Of a stretch of 64,000 nt of DNA, positions 21,374 through 31,621 are shown piece by piece. The first letter of the stretch is position 1. Each line of letters begins with the position of its first letter. This DNA comes from Vibrio rarus. GTDB lineage: Bacteria; Pseudomonadota; Gammaproteobacteria; Enterobacterales; Vibrionaceae. Under the pieces are notes generated by a model that saw nothing but the letters and a program-made list of their open reading frames with translations, was not told the DNA's origin and did not search any database. The stretch covers positions 2,542,001 through 2,606,000 of the forward strand of contig NZ_AP024900.1 of assembly GCF_024347075.1 (NCBI RefSeq). The letters run 5' to 3'. Made by a program: the position numbers and the translations under genes.

Positions 21374-22789
21374 ATGAACAAAGAACACTCAAGCCAGGTC
21401 ACTAAACTCGCATTTTGTATCCTGATACCGATATTGATACTAATGATGCCAAGCACTTGGTTTCCCATTGACGACCTGACTGTGATACAGCATCGACTGT
21501 TGGCTATTTTTATTATGTCGGCACTACTTTGGGTACTGGAACCTGTACCGGTTTTTGCCACTTCAATATTGATCATCACATTAGAGTTAATCTTTTTATC
21601 TGATAAAGGCTTAACGGTTTTACGCATTGATCATGCTAACGAATCTTTTGGCTCATTAATTCCATATACCGATATCTTAGGCTCATTTTCTTCGCCCATT
21701 ATCATACTGTTTATGGGGGGATTTGCCCTTGCTATTGCCGCCTCTAAATATCAATTAGATAACAACCTAGCTCGAGTACTGTTAAAACCATTTGGGACAC
21801 AACCTAAATACATCATGCTAGGGCTCATGCTCATTACTGCTGTGTTCTCTATGTTTATGTCCAATACAGCGACCACTGTCATGATGTTGGCCTTACTAGG
21901 ACCTATCGTCGCCTCAGCAAAGCCTGGCGATCTTGGAATTAAAGCCTTGGTACTTTGTATTCCTATTGCCGCCAATACAGGCGGGATAGCGACGCCCATA
22001 GGCACCCCTCCTAATGCCATTGCCTTACAGTACCTTACTGGTGAGCACAGTATCGACTTTTTAAGCTGGATGATGTTTGGCCTACCCTTTGTCATCATTC
22101 AATTAGCGATTGCGTGGGTGTTACTACAAAAACTATTCCCGTCGTCACAAGAAAAAATGGTGCTGGCTTTAGAAGGTGAGTTTCTAAAATCTTGGCAGGC
22201 CATAGTGGTGTACATCACTTTTGCGCTCACCATAATTTTATGGATGACCACCAAACTGCACGGAATGAACACCTATGTAGTATCTGTGATTCCTTTAGCC
22301 GTCTTTACCTTAACTGGCATTATGGGTAAAACAGAGATCAAACAAATTAACTGGGATGTACTGTGGTTGGTTGCCGGTGGTATTGCCATTGGACTGGCTT
22401 TAGACAAAACCGGTCTTGCCAAAGCCTTAGCGCACTCCATTGATTATCAAAGCTTATCTCCTGTGGCTGTGGTGCTGACTCTATCCATCATCTGCTGGCT
22501 AATGGCTAACTTTATGTCCAACACAGCCACCGCTAACCTATTAATGCCTATTGCAGCGGCAATAGGGGCATCCATGCCAAGCCTAGTGGCCATTGGTGGC
22601 CTACAAGGATTACTCATAGTGGTCGCCTTCTCTGCGTCACTGGGTATGATTTTACCTGTATCGACACCGCCTAACTCTTTGGCTTATTCCACCGGCCTCA
22701 TCGAAAGCAAAGATATGGCAAAAACAGGGCTTATTCTCGGTATCTTTGGTTTAATACTGGTGTACATCGCCATGTTTCTCTTAACTTAA
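21374..22789 (+). CDS. DASS/SLC13-family anion symporter
   Basis: A 471-residue membrane protein with about 11-12 hydrophobic segments and the two repeated SNT motifs of the divalent-anion/sodium symporter family: MSNTATTVMM (about 160-169) and MSNTATANLL (about 374-383). Each is followed by the conserved proline region (ATPIGTPPNAIAL and ILPVSTPPNSLAY). Family members import succinate, other C4-dicarboxylates, citrate, sulfate or phosphate. The substrate cannot be read from the sequence; a C4-dicarboxylate would suit the fumarate genes in this window. Confidence 0.88.
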   Translation: MNKEHSSQVTKLAFCILIPILILMMPSTWFPIDDLTVIQHRLLAIFIMSALLWVLEPVPVFATSILIITLELIFLSDKGLTVLRIDHANESFGSLIPYTDILGSFSSPIIILFMGGFALAIAASKYQLDNNLARVLLKPFGTQPKYIMLGLMLITAVFSMFMSNTATTVMMLALLGPIVASAKPGDLGIKALVLCIPIAANTGGIATPIGTPPNAIALQYLTGEHSIDFLSWMMFGLPFVIIQLAIAWVLLQKLFPSSQEKMVLALEGEFLKSWQAIVVYITFALTIILWMTTKLHGMNTYVVSVIPLAVFTLTGIMGKTEIKQINWDVLWLVAGGIAIGLALDKTGLAKALAHSIDYQSLSPVAVVLTLSIICWLMANFMSNTATANLLMPIAAAIGASMPSLVAIGGLQGLLIVVAFSASLGMILPVSTPPNSLAYSTGLIESKDMAKTGLILGIFGLILVYIAMFLLT

Positions 22790-22821
22790 CTGGCTAAGAT
22801 TGACTACATAAGGAGGCCGCT

Positions 22822-23541
22822 ATGTTTGTTATTGCTCATCGAGGTGCCAGAGAAACCCACCCAGAGAATACGTTACTGGCCTTTGATAACGCATTAAAAG
22901 GGGGCGCAAAAGCCATTGAGCTGGACATTCATCAACACCAGCAGCAATTTTGGGTGATTCACGATAGTTGGGTTAATCGCACGACCAATGGTGTCGGTCT
23001 ATTACATTGGTTTAGCACACAAAGCCTTAAAAAATTGGATGCAGGACAAGGGGAATGCATACCGACATTAAAAGAAACCTTACGCCACTTAGCTGGGAGT
23101 TGCGCCTTAAATATAGAGCTAAAAGGAATGGACAGCATAGCGCTACTCATAGAGCACCTAGACTATGCGATCAATAAATGTGGATTTTCCCATGAGCAGT
23201 TACTGGTATCTTCTTTTAATCATCATTGGCTTGCAGAGCTTCACCAGCAAAGACCCGATATAAAATTGGCGGCTCTAACAGCCAGCAAGCCCATAGGTTT
23301 ATGTCTATTTGCACAACAGCTTAATGCCTACAGTGTCAATATTGATCTCCATGTCGTAGATAGTGAGATGATAAACGACGCCAAACAACGTGGACTAAAA
23401 ATCTTTGTCTATACAGTCAATCAAGCAGAGGATTGGGCTCGCCTGCAACAAATGGGAGTCGATGGCATTTTCTGTGATAATCCCCAGCAAGCTGTCAGCT
23501 ATTTTTCCTCGAATATTCGGCAAAACCCAAGCTGGCCTTAA
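22822..23541 (+). CDS. Glycerophosphodiester phosphodiesterase, GDPD family
   Basis: A 239-residue cytoplasmic-type protein (no signal peptide) that should hydrolyse glycerophosphodiesters to glycerol-3-phosphate and an alcohol. The catalytic pattern HRGARETHPENT (residues 5-16), ELDIH (about 33-37) and the second histidine in WVIHDSW (about 48) are present, followed by IELKG. AAGGAGG stands 6 bases before the ATG. It starts 32 bp after the DASS transporter gene and may share its transcript. It resembles UgpQ, but no ugp transporter lies nearby. Confidence 0.9.
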   Translation: MFVIAHRGARETHPENTLLAFDNALKGGAKAIELDIHQHQQQFWVIHDSWVNRTTNGVGLLHWFSTQSLKKLDAGQGECIPTLKETLRHLAGSCALNIELKGMDSIALLIEHLDYAINKCGFSHEQLLVSSFNHHWLAELHQQRPDIKLAALTASKPIGLCLFAQQLNAYSVNIDLHVVDSEMINDAKQRGLKIFVYTVNQAEDWARLQQMGVDGIFCDNPQQAVSYFSSNIRQNPSWP

Positions 23542-23641
23542 CCAGTCCCCCCGGCTTATTTCCCTATGGTTTGGGGTTTCTTATTCCACCTCAATGATGC
23601 ATATTGAGAGCATCTTGCGTAACTACACATAAATAAACACC

Positions 23642-24529
23642 ATGAAATACGAATGGCTCGCCCTTGCTGCGGCGTTCTTATGGGCTATATCTAGCCTTAT
23701 CTCTGTTAAACCTGCTCGCTACTTAGGTCCTTTTGCCTATAGTCGCTGGCGAATGGGTTGTACCGCTGTCATGTTAACCGCTATGGCCGCCTTCACCGGT
23801 GGGTGGTCTACGGTGAACTCTGAGCATATTACCCCTATGATGCTGTCTGGTTTAGTCGGTATTTTTATTGGCGATACCGCATTATTTGCCTGTATGAATC
23901 GAATGGGACCACGCCAAGCAGGGTTATTGTTTTCCTGTCACGCTGTCTTCTCTGGCATTATCGGTTACTGGCTGTTTAGTGAAACCTGGCAAGGAATGGA
24001 ATTACTCGGGGCAATATTGGTGTTCTCTGGAGTCGTTACGGCGATCTTTTTCGGCCGTAAACAATCAGGTAAACATGAATGGGAATCCTTGCAGGGAAAA
24101 ATGGCCATTGGTATTGGCATGGGGCTTCTTGCGGGGCTTTGCCAAGCGCTCGGGGGCATTATTGCTAAACCGGTTATGTTAACCAGTGTTGACCCTATTG
24201 CTGCCTCTGCTATTCGAATGATTAGTGCTTTTGTAGCTCACTCGCTGTTTTATTTCAGTGGCTCGAAACAGGCCAAAGCCAAGCAAAAAATCAACCTCAA
24301 TATTTTTGCCATTACCGCCTTAAATGGCTTTTTAGCTATGGCTGTAGGAATGACATTAATTCTCTACGCATTGCAAGATGGTAATGTGGGCATGGTGGCC
24401 CTACTTTCTTCAACAACCCCAATCATGATACTGCCGCTGCTTTGGTTTATCACTAAACAGCGGCCTAACCGCTACGCATGGTATGGCGCAATATTGGCCG
24501 TAATCGGTACCGGTATGATAGTCCTTTAA
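23642..24529 (+). CDS. EamA/DMT-family transporter
   Basis: A 295-residue inner-membrane protein with ten predicted helices in two EamA repeats (about 3-135 and 155-292). The pattern is that of the drug/metabolite transporter superfamily, whose members export amino acids or other small metabolites. [14 protein letters not shown] and [16 protein letters not shown] are the typical conserved stretches of the two halves. The substrate is unknown. It is convergent with epmA and overlaps its 3' end by 4 bp. Confidence 0.88.
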   Translation: MKYEWLALAAAFLWAISSLISVKPARYLGPFAYSRWRMGCTAVMLTAMAAFTGGWSTVNSEHITPMMLSGLVGIFIGDTALFACMNRMGPRQAGLLFSCHAVFSGIIGYWLFSETWQGMELLGAILVFSGVVTAIFFGRKQSGKHEWESLQGKMAIGIGMGLLAGLCQALGGIIAKPVMLTSVDPIAASAIRMISAFVAHSLFYFSGSKQAKAKQKINLNIFAITALNGFLAMAVGMTLILYALQDGNVGMVALLSSTTPIMILPLLWFITKQRPNRYAWYGAILAVIGTGMIVL

Positions 24530-25500
24530 GCGCGCGGAAAAGCAAACGCCGTAACTTTATCAATGTGCGTCTGTTGGCAAGCCAGCATAATAAGACGATC
24601 TATACCGAGGGCGACGCCTGAACATTGCGGCAACCCGTGCTTAAGCGCCTCAATTAAATGATAATCAATAGGTTGAGGTGACAATCCCATCTCAAGGCGC
24701 TTTTTATTGTCTTGCTCAAAGCGCAGTAGTTGCTCGTCGGCATTATCAAGCTCATGAAAGCCATTCGCTAATTCAATGCCTTTAAAATACACCTCAAAGC
24801 GGTCAGCCACACGGCTATCTTGGGCATTGATTTTAGCCAGTGCGGCTTGAGATGCGGGGAAATCATAAACAAACGCCGGTGCTTTCAAGCCTATTTTTGG
24901 CTCAACACCAACACTAAAGAGTAGCTGTAATAAGGTATCTCGATCGCTCTCTGATTGGGCAATGTCGGCCAACCCTAAATGGGCGGCTGCGACCTTTAAT
25001 TCATCCATTGATGACTGCAAAGGACACACCTGTAGCTGTGATAAAAATGCCTGTTGATACGTCATTTTTTCTGCTGCGTTACAACCTAAGACAAGCTGTA
25101 GCAATTGGTCCATTTCATTCATAAGTTGATGATGGTCAAAGCCGATACGATACCACTCTAATAGCGCAAATTCTGGGTTATGGTAACGACCGGCCTCTTC
25201 ATTTCTAAACGCTTTACCTATTTGATAAATACAGCCACTACCTGCTGCCAATAATCGCTTCATATGAAATTCAGGACTGGTCATAAAGTAAAGTTTTTTT
25301 CCATCAGCAAACCCAGGCCCAACAAACTCTGTTTGAAAGGTGTGCAAGTGAACATCGGTGACGGTGGCATGACTCATGGCAGGGGTATCCACTTCTAGCA
25401 CGTTTCGTTCAACAAAAAACTGTCGAATGGCTGCGATAATTGCAGCTCTTTTTCTTAAAGAAGATATCTCTGCTGATGGTTGCCAGCTATCGGTGCTCAT
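24526..25500 (-). CDS. epmA: Elongation factor P--(R)-beta-lysine ligase EpmA
   Basis: EpmA (GenX/PoxA/YjeA) resembles the catalytic core of class II lysyl-tRNA synthetase but lacks the anticodon-binding domain; it attaches beta-lysine to Lys34 of EF-P. The 324-residue protein shows class II motif 2 ([20 protein letters not shown]) and motif 3 ([12 protein letters not shown]). The length fits EpmA, not LysS. It is divergent from frdA, as in E. coli, and efp and epmB are encoded just past frdD. Confidence 0.96.
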   Translation of the reverse strand: MSTDSWQPSAEISSLRKRAAIIAAIRQFFVERNVLEVDTPAMSHATVTDVHLHTFQTEFVGPGFADGKKLYFMTSPEFHMKRLLAAGSGCIYQIGKAFRNEEAGRYHNPEFALLEWYRIGFDHHQLMNEMDQLLQLVLGCNAAEKMTYQQAFLSQLQVCPLQSSMDELKVAAAHLGLADIAQSESDRDTLLQLLFSVGVEPKIGLKAPAFVYDFPASQAALAKINAQDSRVADRFEVYFKGIELANGFHELDNADEQLLRFEQDNKKRLEMGLSPQPIDYHLIEALKHGLPQCSGVALGIDRLIMLACQQTHIDKVTAFAFPRA

Positions 25501-25593
25501 AATGCGTCCTATGAAATAAATTTAATATTAAAAATCGGTTTTCCCCCTATTTTGGCATGATAACGATCACAGTCCTTGCTGTTTTTAGCTTTT

Positions 25594-25607
25594 TTGACAT
25601 TAATCAA
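25594..25607 (+). promoter_or_regulatory. FNR-like box upstream of frdA
   Basis: TTGACATTAATCAA differs from the FNR consensus TTGAT-N4-ATCAA at one position. It is centred about 127 bp before the frdA start. A possible -10 (TAGAAT, about 25653-25658) would put the box near -64. It suits anaerobic induction of fumarate reductase. Confidence 0.6.
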
Positions 25608-25727
25608 TATGAAAAAACCAATTGAATCAATTTTTTCGTAACACGAATCCCCTAGAATGACAGGTAAAGTATATTTATAGATTTACAACCACGAGCAGGA
25701 CAACCTGCCTTACTCTGGAGGATAACT

Positions 25728-27551
25728 GTGAAGATACTCAACACAGATATCGCGGTAATCGGCGCAGGGGGTGCCGGTCTTCGAACTGCTATCGCAGCAG
25801 CTGAAGCGAACCCTGAATTGGAAGTGGCTCTCATTTCTAAAGTTTACCCAATGCGCTCACATACTGTGGCAGCTGAAGGTGGATCTGCCGCCGTCGTTAA
25901 AGACGAAGACAGCCTAGACAATCACTTCAATGATACTGTTGGCGGTGGTGACTGGCTTTGTGAACAAGACGTTGTTGAATATTTTGTTGAAAATGCAACC
26001 CGTGAAATGATCCAAATGGAGCAATGGGGTTGTCCGTGGAGCCGCAAGGAAAACGGTGAAATCAATGTGCGCCGCTTTGGTGGTATGAAAGTAGAACGCA
26101 CTTGGTTTGCAGCGGATAAAACTGGCTTCCACATGCTACACACTCTCTTCCAGACATCGATGAAATACCCTCAAATAAAACGCTTTGATGAGTATTTTGT
26201 TGTCGATTTACTTGTGGTAGATAACGAAGTCCAAGGCTTGATTGCTATTCATATGGCTGAAGGCGAATTAGTGACGATTAAAGCAAAATCCGTGGTATTG
26301 GCTACTGGTGGCGCTGGACGTGTTTACCATACCAACACGAACGGTGGCATCGTTACGGGTGACGGCATGGCAATGGCGTATCGTCATGGTGTGCCATTGC
26401 GAGATATGGAGTTCGTCCAATATCACCCAACCGGCCTTCCAGGCACTGGCATATTGATGACCGAAGGGTGTCGTGGTGAAGGCGGTATCATAGTTAATAA
26501 AAATGGCTATCGCTATTTGCAAGACTATGGCATGGGGCCTGAAACCCCAGTAGGACAGCCGAAAAACAAACACATGGAGCTTGGCCCTCGCGATAAAGTA
26601 TCGCAAGCATTTTGGCACGAGCAACAAAAAGGCAACACCATCAAGCACCCACTCGGTGATGTGGTACATCTCGATCTTCGCCACCTTGGGGAAGAGTACC
26701 TACAAGAGCGCCTGCCTTTCATTTGTGAATTGGCTAAAGCTTACGTCAACGTTGATCCGGCTAAAGAACCTATCCCAATTCGTCCTACGGTTCACTACAC
26801 CATGGGGGGTATTGAAACCGATGCAAGTTGTGAGACACGGATTAAAGGTCTATTTGCTGTAGGTGAGTGTGCTTCTGTAGGTCTGCACGGTGCTAACCGT
26901 TTAGGCTCTAACTCTTTAGCCGAGTTTGTGGTATTTGGCCGCGTTGCGGGTGAAGCTGCTGTGAAACATGCCTCTGAGTTTACTGAGTGGGATGACGATG
27001 CGATTCACTCCCAAGTAGAGTTGGTTGAAGCGCGTATTCAAGCTCTTATGGATCAAGAAGGCGATGAAAACTGGGCAACCATTCGCACTGAAATGGGTAA
27101 TACCATGGAAGCGGGTTGTGGTATCTATCGCAGTGAAGACTTGATGAAAGAGACCATAGACAAGCTTACCGAGCTCAAAGAGCGTTACAAGAAAATCAGC
27201 ATCAAAGACAAAGGTAAAGTGTTTAACACGGATCTACTGTACGCCATTGAAGTGGGCTACGGGCTAGAAGTAGCGGAAGCGATGGCGCATTCAGCGTTAT
27301 TGCGTAAAGAGTCTCGTGGTGCTCACCAACGCCTTGATAGCGGTTGTACAGAGCGTGATGATGAGAACTTCTTGAAACACTCACTGGCCTTCTACAAACC
27401 CAATCATGCCCCGAGTATTGATTACAGCTCAGTGAAGATCACTAAATCACAACCAAAAGCCCGTCTCTATGGCGCTGAAGCCGAAGCCGCTGCTGCTGCA
27501 GAAGAAAAAGCGGCTAGCGATGCTGCCAATAATGCAGAGGAGCAAAAATAA
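25728..27551 (+). CDS. frdA: Fumarate reductase flavoprotein subunit FrdA
   Basis: FrdA reduces fumarate to succinate at a covalently bound FAD on the cytoplasmic side of the membrane. The 607-residue protein has the dinucleotide-binding motif GAGGAGLR (12-19), the FAD-linking His45 in [10 protein letters not shown], and active-site stretches such as HPTG and [13 protein letters not shown] is the start, with GGAGG 8 bases upstream. The C-terminal tail is Ala/Glu-rich. A small hairpin (GCAGG / CCTGC, 25694-25707) lies in the leader. It heads frdABCD, whose genes overlap or abut. Confidence 0.97.
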   Translation: MKILNTDIAVIGAGGAGLRTAIAAAEANPELEVALISKVYPMRSHTVAAEGGSAAVVKDEDSLDNHFNDTVGGGDWLCEQDVVEYFVENATREMIQMEQWGCPWSRKENGEINVRRFGGMKVERTWFAADKTGFHMLHTLFQTSMKYPQIKRFDEYFVVDLLVVDNEVQGLIAIHMAEGELVTIKAKSVVLATGGAGRVYHTNTNGGIVTGDGMAMAYRHGVPLRDMEFVQYHPTGLPGTGILMTEGCRGEGGIIVNKNGYRYLQDYGMGPETPVGQPKNKHMELGPRDKVSQAFWHEQQKGNTIKHPLGDVVHLDLRHLGEEYLQERLPFICELAKAYVNVDPAKEPIPIRPTVHYTMGGIETDASCETRIKGLFAVGECASVGLHGANRLGSNSLAEFVVFGRVAGEAAVKHASEFTEWDDDAIHSQVELVEARIQALMDQEGDENWATIRTEMGNTMEAGCGIYRSEDLMKETIDKLTELKERYKKISIKDKGKVFNTDLLYAIEVGYGLEVAEAMAHSALLRKESRGAHQRLDSGCTERDDENFLKHSLAFYKPNHAPSIDYSSVKITKSQPKARLYGAEAEAAAAAEEKAASDAANNAEEQK

Positions 27552-28288
27552 TGCCCGCTCGAATTCAAAAAGTAGATATTCTGCGTTACGACCCAGAAAA
27601 AGACTCAGAACCGTACTTTCAATCTTTTGATGTGCCCTTTGATGAGACTATGTCTGTGCTGGATGCGCTAGGTTATATTAAAGATAATCTAGATAAAGAC
27701 TTAGCTTATCGCTGGTCTTGCCGTATGGCCATCTGCGGTTCATGTGGCATCATGGTCAACCAAGTGCCTAAATTAGCGTGTAAAACCTTTTTACGTGACT
27801 ACCCTAACGGCGTAAAAATTGAAGCACTGGCCAATTTCCCTATCGAAAAAGATTTAATTGTAGATATGACGCCTTTCATTGAGCGTCTTGAAGCTGTTAA
27901 ACCTTATATCATAGGCAATGATCGCACCCCTGAAGATGGCACAAATATCCAAACCCCAGAGCAAATGGCGCGCTATAAACAATTTGCCGCCTGCATTAAC
28001 TGTGGCCTATGTTATGCCGCTTGCCCGCAGTTTGGTTTGAATCCAGATTTCTTAGGGCCTGCTGCGCTAACCTTAGCTCATCGCTATAACTTAGACAGCC
28101 GAGATGATGGTAAGCAACAACGTATGCCACTTATTAACAGTGACAACGGCGCTTGGGGTTGTACCTTTGTTGGTTACTGCTCTGAAGTTTGTCCAAAGAG
28201 CGTCGATCCAGCAGGTGCTGTAAACCAAGGCAAGATTGAATCGTCAAAGGACTTTGTCATTGCAATGTTTAAGCCGGAGGATGCGTAA
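27551..28288 (+). CDS. frdB: Fumarate reductase iron-sulfur subunit FrdB
   Basis: FrdB carries electrons from menaquinol, oxidised in FrdCD, to FAD in FrdA. The 245-residue protein has an N-terminal [2Fe-2S] ferredoxin domain ([14 protein letters not shown] about 57-70, plus a later Cys) and C-terminal cysteine motifs [12 protein letters not shown] and [14 protein letters not shown] for the [3Fe-4S] and [4Fe-4S] clusters. Its start overlaps the frdA stop by one base, and its stop overlaps the frdC start. Confidence 0.97.
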   Translation: MPARIQKVDILRYDPEKDSEPYFQSFDVPFDETMSVLDALGYIKDNLDKDLAYRWSCRMAICGSCGIMVNQVPKLACKTFLRDYPNGVKIEALANFPIEKDLIVDMTPFIERLEAVKPYIIGNDRTPEDGTNIQTPEQMARYKQFAACINCGLCYAACPQFGLNPDFLGPAALTLAHRYNLDSRDDGKQQRMPLINSDNGAWGCTFVGYCSEVCPKSVDPAGAVNQGKIESSKDFVIAMFKPEDA

Positions 28289-28671
28289 TGTCTAACCGTA
28301 AACCTTACGTACGAGAAATGAAGCGTAGTTGGTGGCAAAACCACCCTTTCTATCGCATGTATATGCTAAGGGAAGCCACTGTAATCCCTTTAATCCTGTT
28401 TACCTTGTTTATCACATTTGGTTTAGGTGCGCTGGTAAAAGGGCCTGATGCATGGGCAACTTGGTTAGCGTTTATGAGTTCCCCTATTGTGGTACTGATT
28501 AATATTCTGGCGCTCATTGGCAGTCTATTTCACGCATATACTTTCTTTAATATGATGCCTCAAGTTATGCCAATGCGTTTTAAAGGCAAAACACTGGACA
28601 AGAAAGCTATTGTTCTTGCTCAGTGGGCTGCGGTCGCCTTTATCTCTCTCATTGTTCTAGTCATTGTTTAA
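28288..28671 (+). CDS. frdC: Fumarate reductase membrane anchor FrdC
   Basis: FrdC is one of two small membrane subunits that hold FrdAB at the inner membrane and bind menaquinol. The 127-residue protein has three hydrophobic segments (about 28-50, 64-87, 107-126) and the family N-terminus [15 protein letters not shown]. It is close to the E. coli length and overlaps frdB by one base. Confidence 0.95.
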   Translation: MSNRKPYVREMKRSWWQNHPFYRMYMLREATVIPLILFTLFITFGLGALVKGPDAWATWLAFMSSPIVVLINILALIGSLFHAYTFFNMMPQVMPMRFKGKTLDKKAIVLAQWAAVAFISLIVLVIV

Positions 28672-28684
28672 GGAGTCAACTGTG

Positions 28685-29044
28685 ATGAATAAAAACCCTA
28701 AACGCTCAGATGAACCAGTATGGTGGGGACTCTTTGGAGCCGGTGGCTCATGGTTTGCAATGATAACGCCCGTCACTATTTTTGTGCTGGGTATTCTTGT
28801 GCCTCTTGGCATCATAGATTCGAATGCGATGAGCTATGAGCGAGTATCCACCTTTGTGACATCTATTATCGGTGGCCTATTTGTCATTGCGACTATTGCG
28901 CTACCTATGTGGCACGCGATGCATCGCTTGCATCACGCTATGCATGACCTTAAATTCCACACAGGCACGGCTGGCAAGGTTGCAGCCTACTTTGTGGCGG
29001 CCTTTTTAACGGGTCTTGCCATTGTGTTTGTATTTATGGTGTAA
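28685..29044 (+). CDS. frdD: Fumarate reductase membrane anchor FrdD
   Basis: FrdD completes the membrane anchor and quinol site with FrdC. From the ATG at 28685 the protein has 119 residues, the same as E. coli FrdD; a GTG one codon earlier is also possible, and AAGGAG lies 6-9 bases upstream of these. Three membrane helices are predicted (about 17-40, 58-78, 97-119). The motif [15 protein letters not shown] is His-rich, as in relatives. A strong terminator follows. Confidence 0.95.
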   Translation: MNKNPKRSDEPVWWGLFGAGGSWFAMITPVTIFVLGILVPLGIIDSNAMSYERVSTFVTSIIGGLFVIATIALPMWHAMHRLHHAMHDLKFHTGTAGKVAAYFVAAFLTGLAIVFVFMV

Positions 29045-29062
29045 CGCCTATTACCTAAAGAC

Positions 29063-29097
29063 AAAAAGCCGCGGTTCCTAAGAACCGCGGCTTTTTT
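29063..29097. terminator. Bidirectional terminator between frdD and efp
   Basis: A 15-bp perfect stem (AAAAAGCCGCGGTTC and complement, loop CTAA) with T-runs in both directions serves the convergent frdABCD and efp transcripts. Confidence 0.93.
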
Positions 29098-29126
29098 AAT
29101 GCATTTTAAACAATGTTATGAATGCG

Positions 29127-29693
29127 TTATTTTACACGACCAACGTATTCGCCAGAGCGTGTGTCGCACTTAACAACTTCACCAATTTGAATAAATAGCG
29201 GAACACGAACCACAGCACCTGTGCTTAGTGTTGCAGGCTTACCACCTGTACCTTGAGTATCACCTTTCAAGCCTGGGTCTGTCTCAACCACTTCTAGCTC
29301 AACAAAGTTTGGTGGAGTAACTACAATTGGGTTACCATTCCACAAAGTGATCATACACGTGTTGTTTTCAACGAGCCATTTAGCGTTATCGCCTACAGCT
29401 TTAGCGTCAGCAGCAATTTGCTCAAAAGTTTCGTTGTTCATGAAGTGATAGAATTCACCATCTGAATAAAGATAATCTAGATCGATATCTAGAACATCAG
29501 CAAGCTCAACAGATTCACCAGACTTAAATGTCTTCTCTAGAACTTTGCCAGATAGTAGTTTACGAACTTTAACACGGTTGAACGCTTGGCCTTTACCTGG
29601 TTTAACGTATTCGTTTTCTAGGATTGAACATGGCTCGTTATCGAGCATGAACTTTAGACCGCCCTTGAATTCATTGGTACTTACAGTAGCCAT
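29127..29693 (-). CDS. efp: Translation elongation factor P
   Basis: EF-P enters the ribosomal E site to relieve stalling at polyproline stretches. The 188-residue protein has the three EF-P domains; the modified loop reads KPGKGQ with Lys34 as the target of EpmA/EpmB. The C-terminal signature region [16 protein letters not shown] is typical. It is divergent from epmB (34 bp apart), so the factor and one modifying enzyme share a control region, and epmA lies 3.6 kb away beyond frdABCD. Confidence 0.97.
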   Translation of the reverse strand: MATVSTNEFKGGLKFMLDNEPCSILENEYVKPGKGQAFNRVKVRKLLSGKVLEKTFKSGESVELADVLDIDLDYLYSDGEFYHFMNNETFEQIAADAKAVGDNAKWLVENNTCMITLWNGNPIVVTPPNFVELEVVETDPGLKGDTQGTGGKPATLSTGAVVRVPLFIQIGEVVKCDTRSGEYVGRVK

Positions 29694-29727
29694 TTTTTCC
29701 TCTTTAGATTCTTAGAGTAAGTTTTTA

Positions 29728-30753
29728 ATGTCGCATATAATACCCCAAAAAAACCTATCTGTTGAACAAAACTGGTTACAACAACTGGCGAATGGGATCT
29801 CTGATCCTGCAGAATTGCTTTCTATACTTAATATAGATCCGAAAAATTATGCTACTGACTTCAGTGCTCGTACACTTTTCGCACTGCGTGTACCGATAAG
29901 TTTTGTCGAAAGAATGGAAAAAGGCAATCCGAATGATCCTCTTTTACTGCAAGTTATGCCTGTTAAAGAGGAGTTTCAGCACGTTGCCGGATTTAGCACC
30001 GATCCACTAGAAGAGCAAAACAACACACAACCCAGTTTGCTGCATAAATATAAAAACCGAGTGCTGCTAGTTTTAAAAGGTGGTTGTGCTGTTAATTGTC
30101 GCTACTGCTTTCGCCGTCATTTTCCTTATTCCGAAAATAAAGGCTCTAAATCCATCTGGCAAAAGAACCTACAATATATTGCTGACCACCCGGAGATCTC
30201 TGAAGTTATCTTATCTGGTGGCGACCCGCTCATGGCCAAAGATCATGAGTTACAATGGTTAATTAAAGAAACCGAAAAAATTAAACACGTTCGTACATTT
30301 CGCATTCACACCCGCTTGCCGGTAGTTATTCCAAGTAGAGTCACCGACTCCCTTTGTTCTATGCTCAAAGAAACACGCCTTAATACGGTGGTGGTCACAC
30401 ATATTAATCATCCTAACGAGATAAATAATGAACTGGCTCATGCCATGACCATGCTCAAACAGAGTAACGTCACTTTGCTTAATCAAGGCGTTATGCTGAA
30501 AGGAGTGAACGACAACGTGGCAACACTCGCCTCTCTAAGTGAAAAGCTATTTAGTATCGGTATTTTACCTTACTACATGCATGTATTAGATAAGGTACAA
30601 GGTGCGGCGCATTTTTATATTAGTGATGAGAAAGCAAAACAGTTAATGCGTGGATTAATGGCGGAAGTCTCTGGGTATTTAGTCCCCTCCCTCACCCGAG
30701 AAATCGGTGGCAGGAGCAGCAAAACACCATTGGATCTTAATTTATGCCAATAA
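29728..30753 (+). CDS. epmB: EF-P beta-lysylation protein EpmB (lysine 2,3-aminomutase-like)
   Basis: EpmB is a radical-SAM, PLP-dependent aminomutase that makes (R)-beta-lysine for EF-P. The 341-residue protein has the radical-SAM triad CAVNCRYC (C120, C124, C127) followed by FRRHFPY, and the SGGDPL stretch. It lacks the extra N- and C-terminal regions of clostridial lysine 2,3-aminomutase, as EpmB does. It is divergent from efp. Confidence 0.96.
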   Translation: MSHIIPQKNLSVEQNWLQQLANGISDPAELLSILNIDPKNYATDFSARTLFALRVPISFVERMEKGNPNDPLLLQVMPVKEEFQHVAGFSTDPLEEQNNTQPSLLHKYKNRVLLVLKGGCAVNCRYCFRRHFPYSENKGSKSIWQKNLQYIADHPEISEVILSGGDPLMAKDHELQWLIKETEKIKHVRTFRIHTRLPVVIPSRVTDSLCSMLKETRLNTVVVTHINHPNEINNELAHAMTMLKQSNVTLLNQGVMLKGVNDNVATLASLSEKLFSIGILPYYMHVLDKVQGAAHFYISDEKAKQLMRGLMAEVSGYLVPSLTREIGGRSSKTPLDLNLCQ

Positions 30754-30761
30754 TAGTAAGA

Positions 30762-30823
30762 TTACTCTCAGCAATAGCGTAAAAAAGCTTTGAGAGTAAA
30801 GCCCCGAAAAATATCGAGGCTTA
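30762..30823 (+). terminator. Two weak hairpins after epmB
   Basis: TTACTCTCA (30762-30770) pairs with TGAGAGTAA (30791-30799) around a 20-base loop. A second stem (AAGCC..CGA / TCG.GGCTT, about 30799-30822) follows at once. Neither has a clear T-run, so termination is only a possibility. Confidence 0.35.
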
Positions 30824-30880
30824 TACTTAGTGCAGTCAATCACCGTTCATTCTAGCGAGTGACGGTGAGGCTGCTAACGG

Positions 30881-31444
30881 TTACTTAGCAAAGTTCACAA
30901 TTGGGAAGCACTTAAAGAAACCATTGTCTGCACAGTTAATTAAACCTATTTGCACACCTTCAATGTTATCCGTTTTATTGAAGATACCGAGCTGGAATGT
31001 CGATGTCTTAGAGATACTAGCAAATGCTACGTCAGCCACCGTTTTGCCTTCTGAGTAGTTAGCAAGACCTAAGTTAAGCCCTTTCACATTGTTAGTAATG
31101 TTCACCATACTGATGTTGGCACCGGTAGTATTACCCGGCATCCAGTTAAATAAACCAAATGCAGCGCCAGTCATCTGTTGGTTTACCTTAGCACCACCAA
31201 AAAGAATCCCTAAGTTCACGCCGGTCATTTTATCGCGCTCTGACATGCCCAATACCGAAATATCAAGCCCTTTCACTTCACTCACTTGACCGTGTAATAC
31301 TGAAAGGCGAACACCACCTACTGAGTTGGCATTTGGCGCATTAAAACCATTTAAAGAAGAAAACATCACAGGTGCACTATCTGCCATAGCAAATGGAGAA
31401 GCGAGTGCCGCTGTTGCTGCTAGTGCTATTAGTCGTTTTTTCAT
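30881..31444 (-). CDS. Secreted/surface repeat protein of unknown function (VC2662-like)
   Basis: From the ATG at 31444 this is a 187-residue protein with a clear signal peptide (MKKRLIALAATAALASPFAMA, cut near residue 21). The mature part is built from about seven short repeats of 17-22 residues with the core G-(V/L)-x-(L/I/F)-(G/S)-(hydrophobic)2-N/G. Examples are GLDISVLG, GVNLGILFG, GAAFGLFN, GLNLGLAN, FQLGIFN and GVQIGLIN. Two cysteines near the end (CADNGFFKC) could form a disulfide. The pattern resembles surface-repeat proteins predicted to form stacked beta strands. Function is unknown. A longer 203-codon reading would hide the signal peptide. Confidence 0.8.
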   Translation of the reverse strand: MKKRLIALAATAALASPFAMADSAPVMFSSLNGFNAPNANSVGGVRLSVLHGQVSEVKGLDISVLGMSERDKMTGVNLGILFGGAKVNQQMTGAAFGLFNWMPGNTTGANISMVNITNNVKGLNLGLANYSEGKTVADVAFASISKTSTFQLGIFNKTDNIEGVQIGLINCADNGFFKCFPIVNFAK

Positions 31445-31563
31445 TATTAAAATCCATCTTGTTGAGAACAACTTAACAGGTTTGATATACAAACCCTGTA
31501 GAAATAAGCATAAATCAAATTCAACTTATTGCATATAAATTATCACTATTTCAGGAACTTATA

Positions 31564-31594
31564 ATAAAAAAAGCCCCTGCTTATGCAGAGGCCT
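31564..31594 (-). terminator. Terminator after the ABC-F gene
   Basis: On the minus strand a 10-bp stem (AGGCCTCTGC / GCAGGGGCTT, with wobble) and loop ATAA are followed by a T-run, about 30 bases after the stop. Confidence 0.85.
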
Positions 31595-31621
31595 ATAAAA
31601 GATTCAACAATGTGATTCGGT

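Noticed and set aside
21751-22098. A 115-codon minus-strand open frame inside the DASS transporter gene
   Set aside because: Antisense to conserved SNT-motif sequence, no support of its own.
26268-26684. A 138-codon minus-strand open frame within frdA
   Set aside because: Antisense to a strongly conserved enzyme and without family features.
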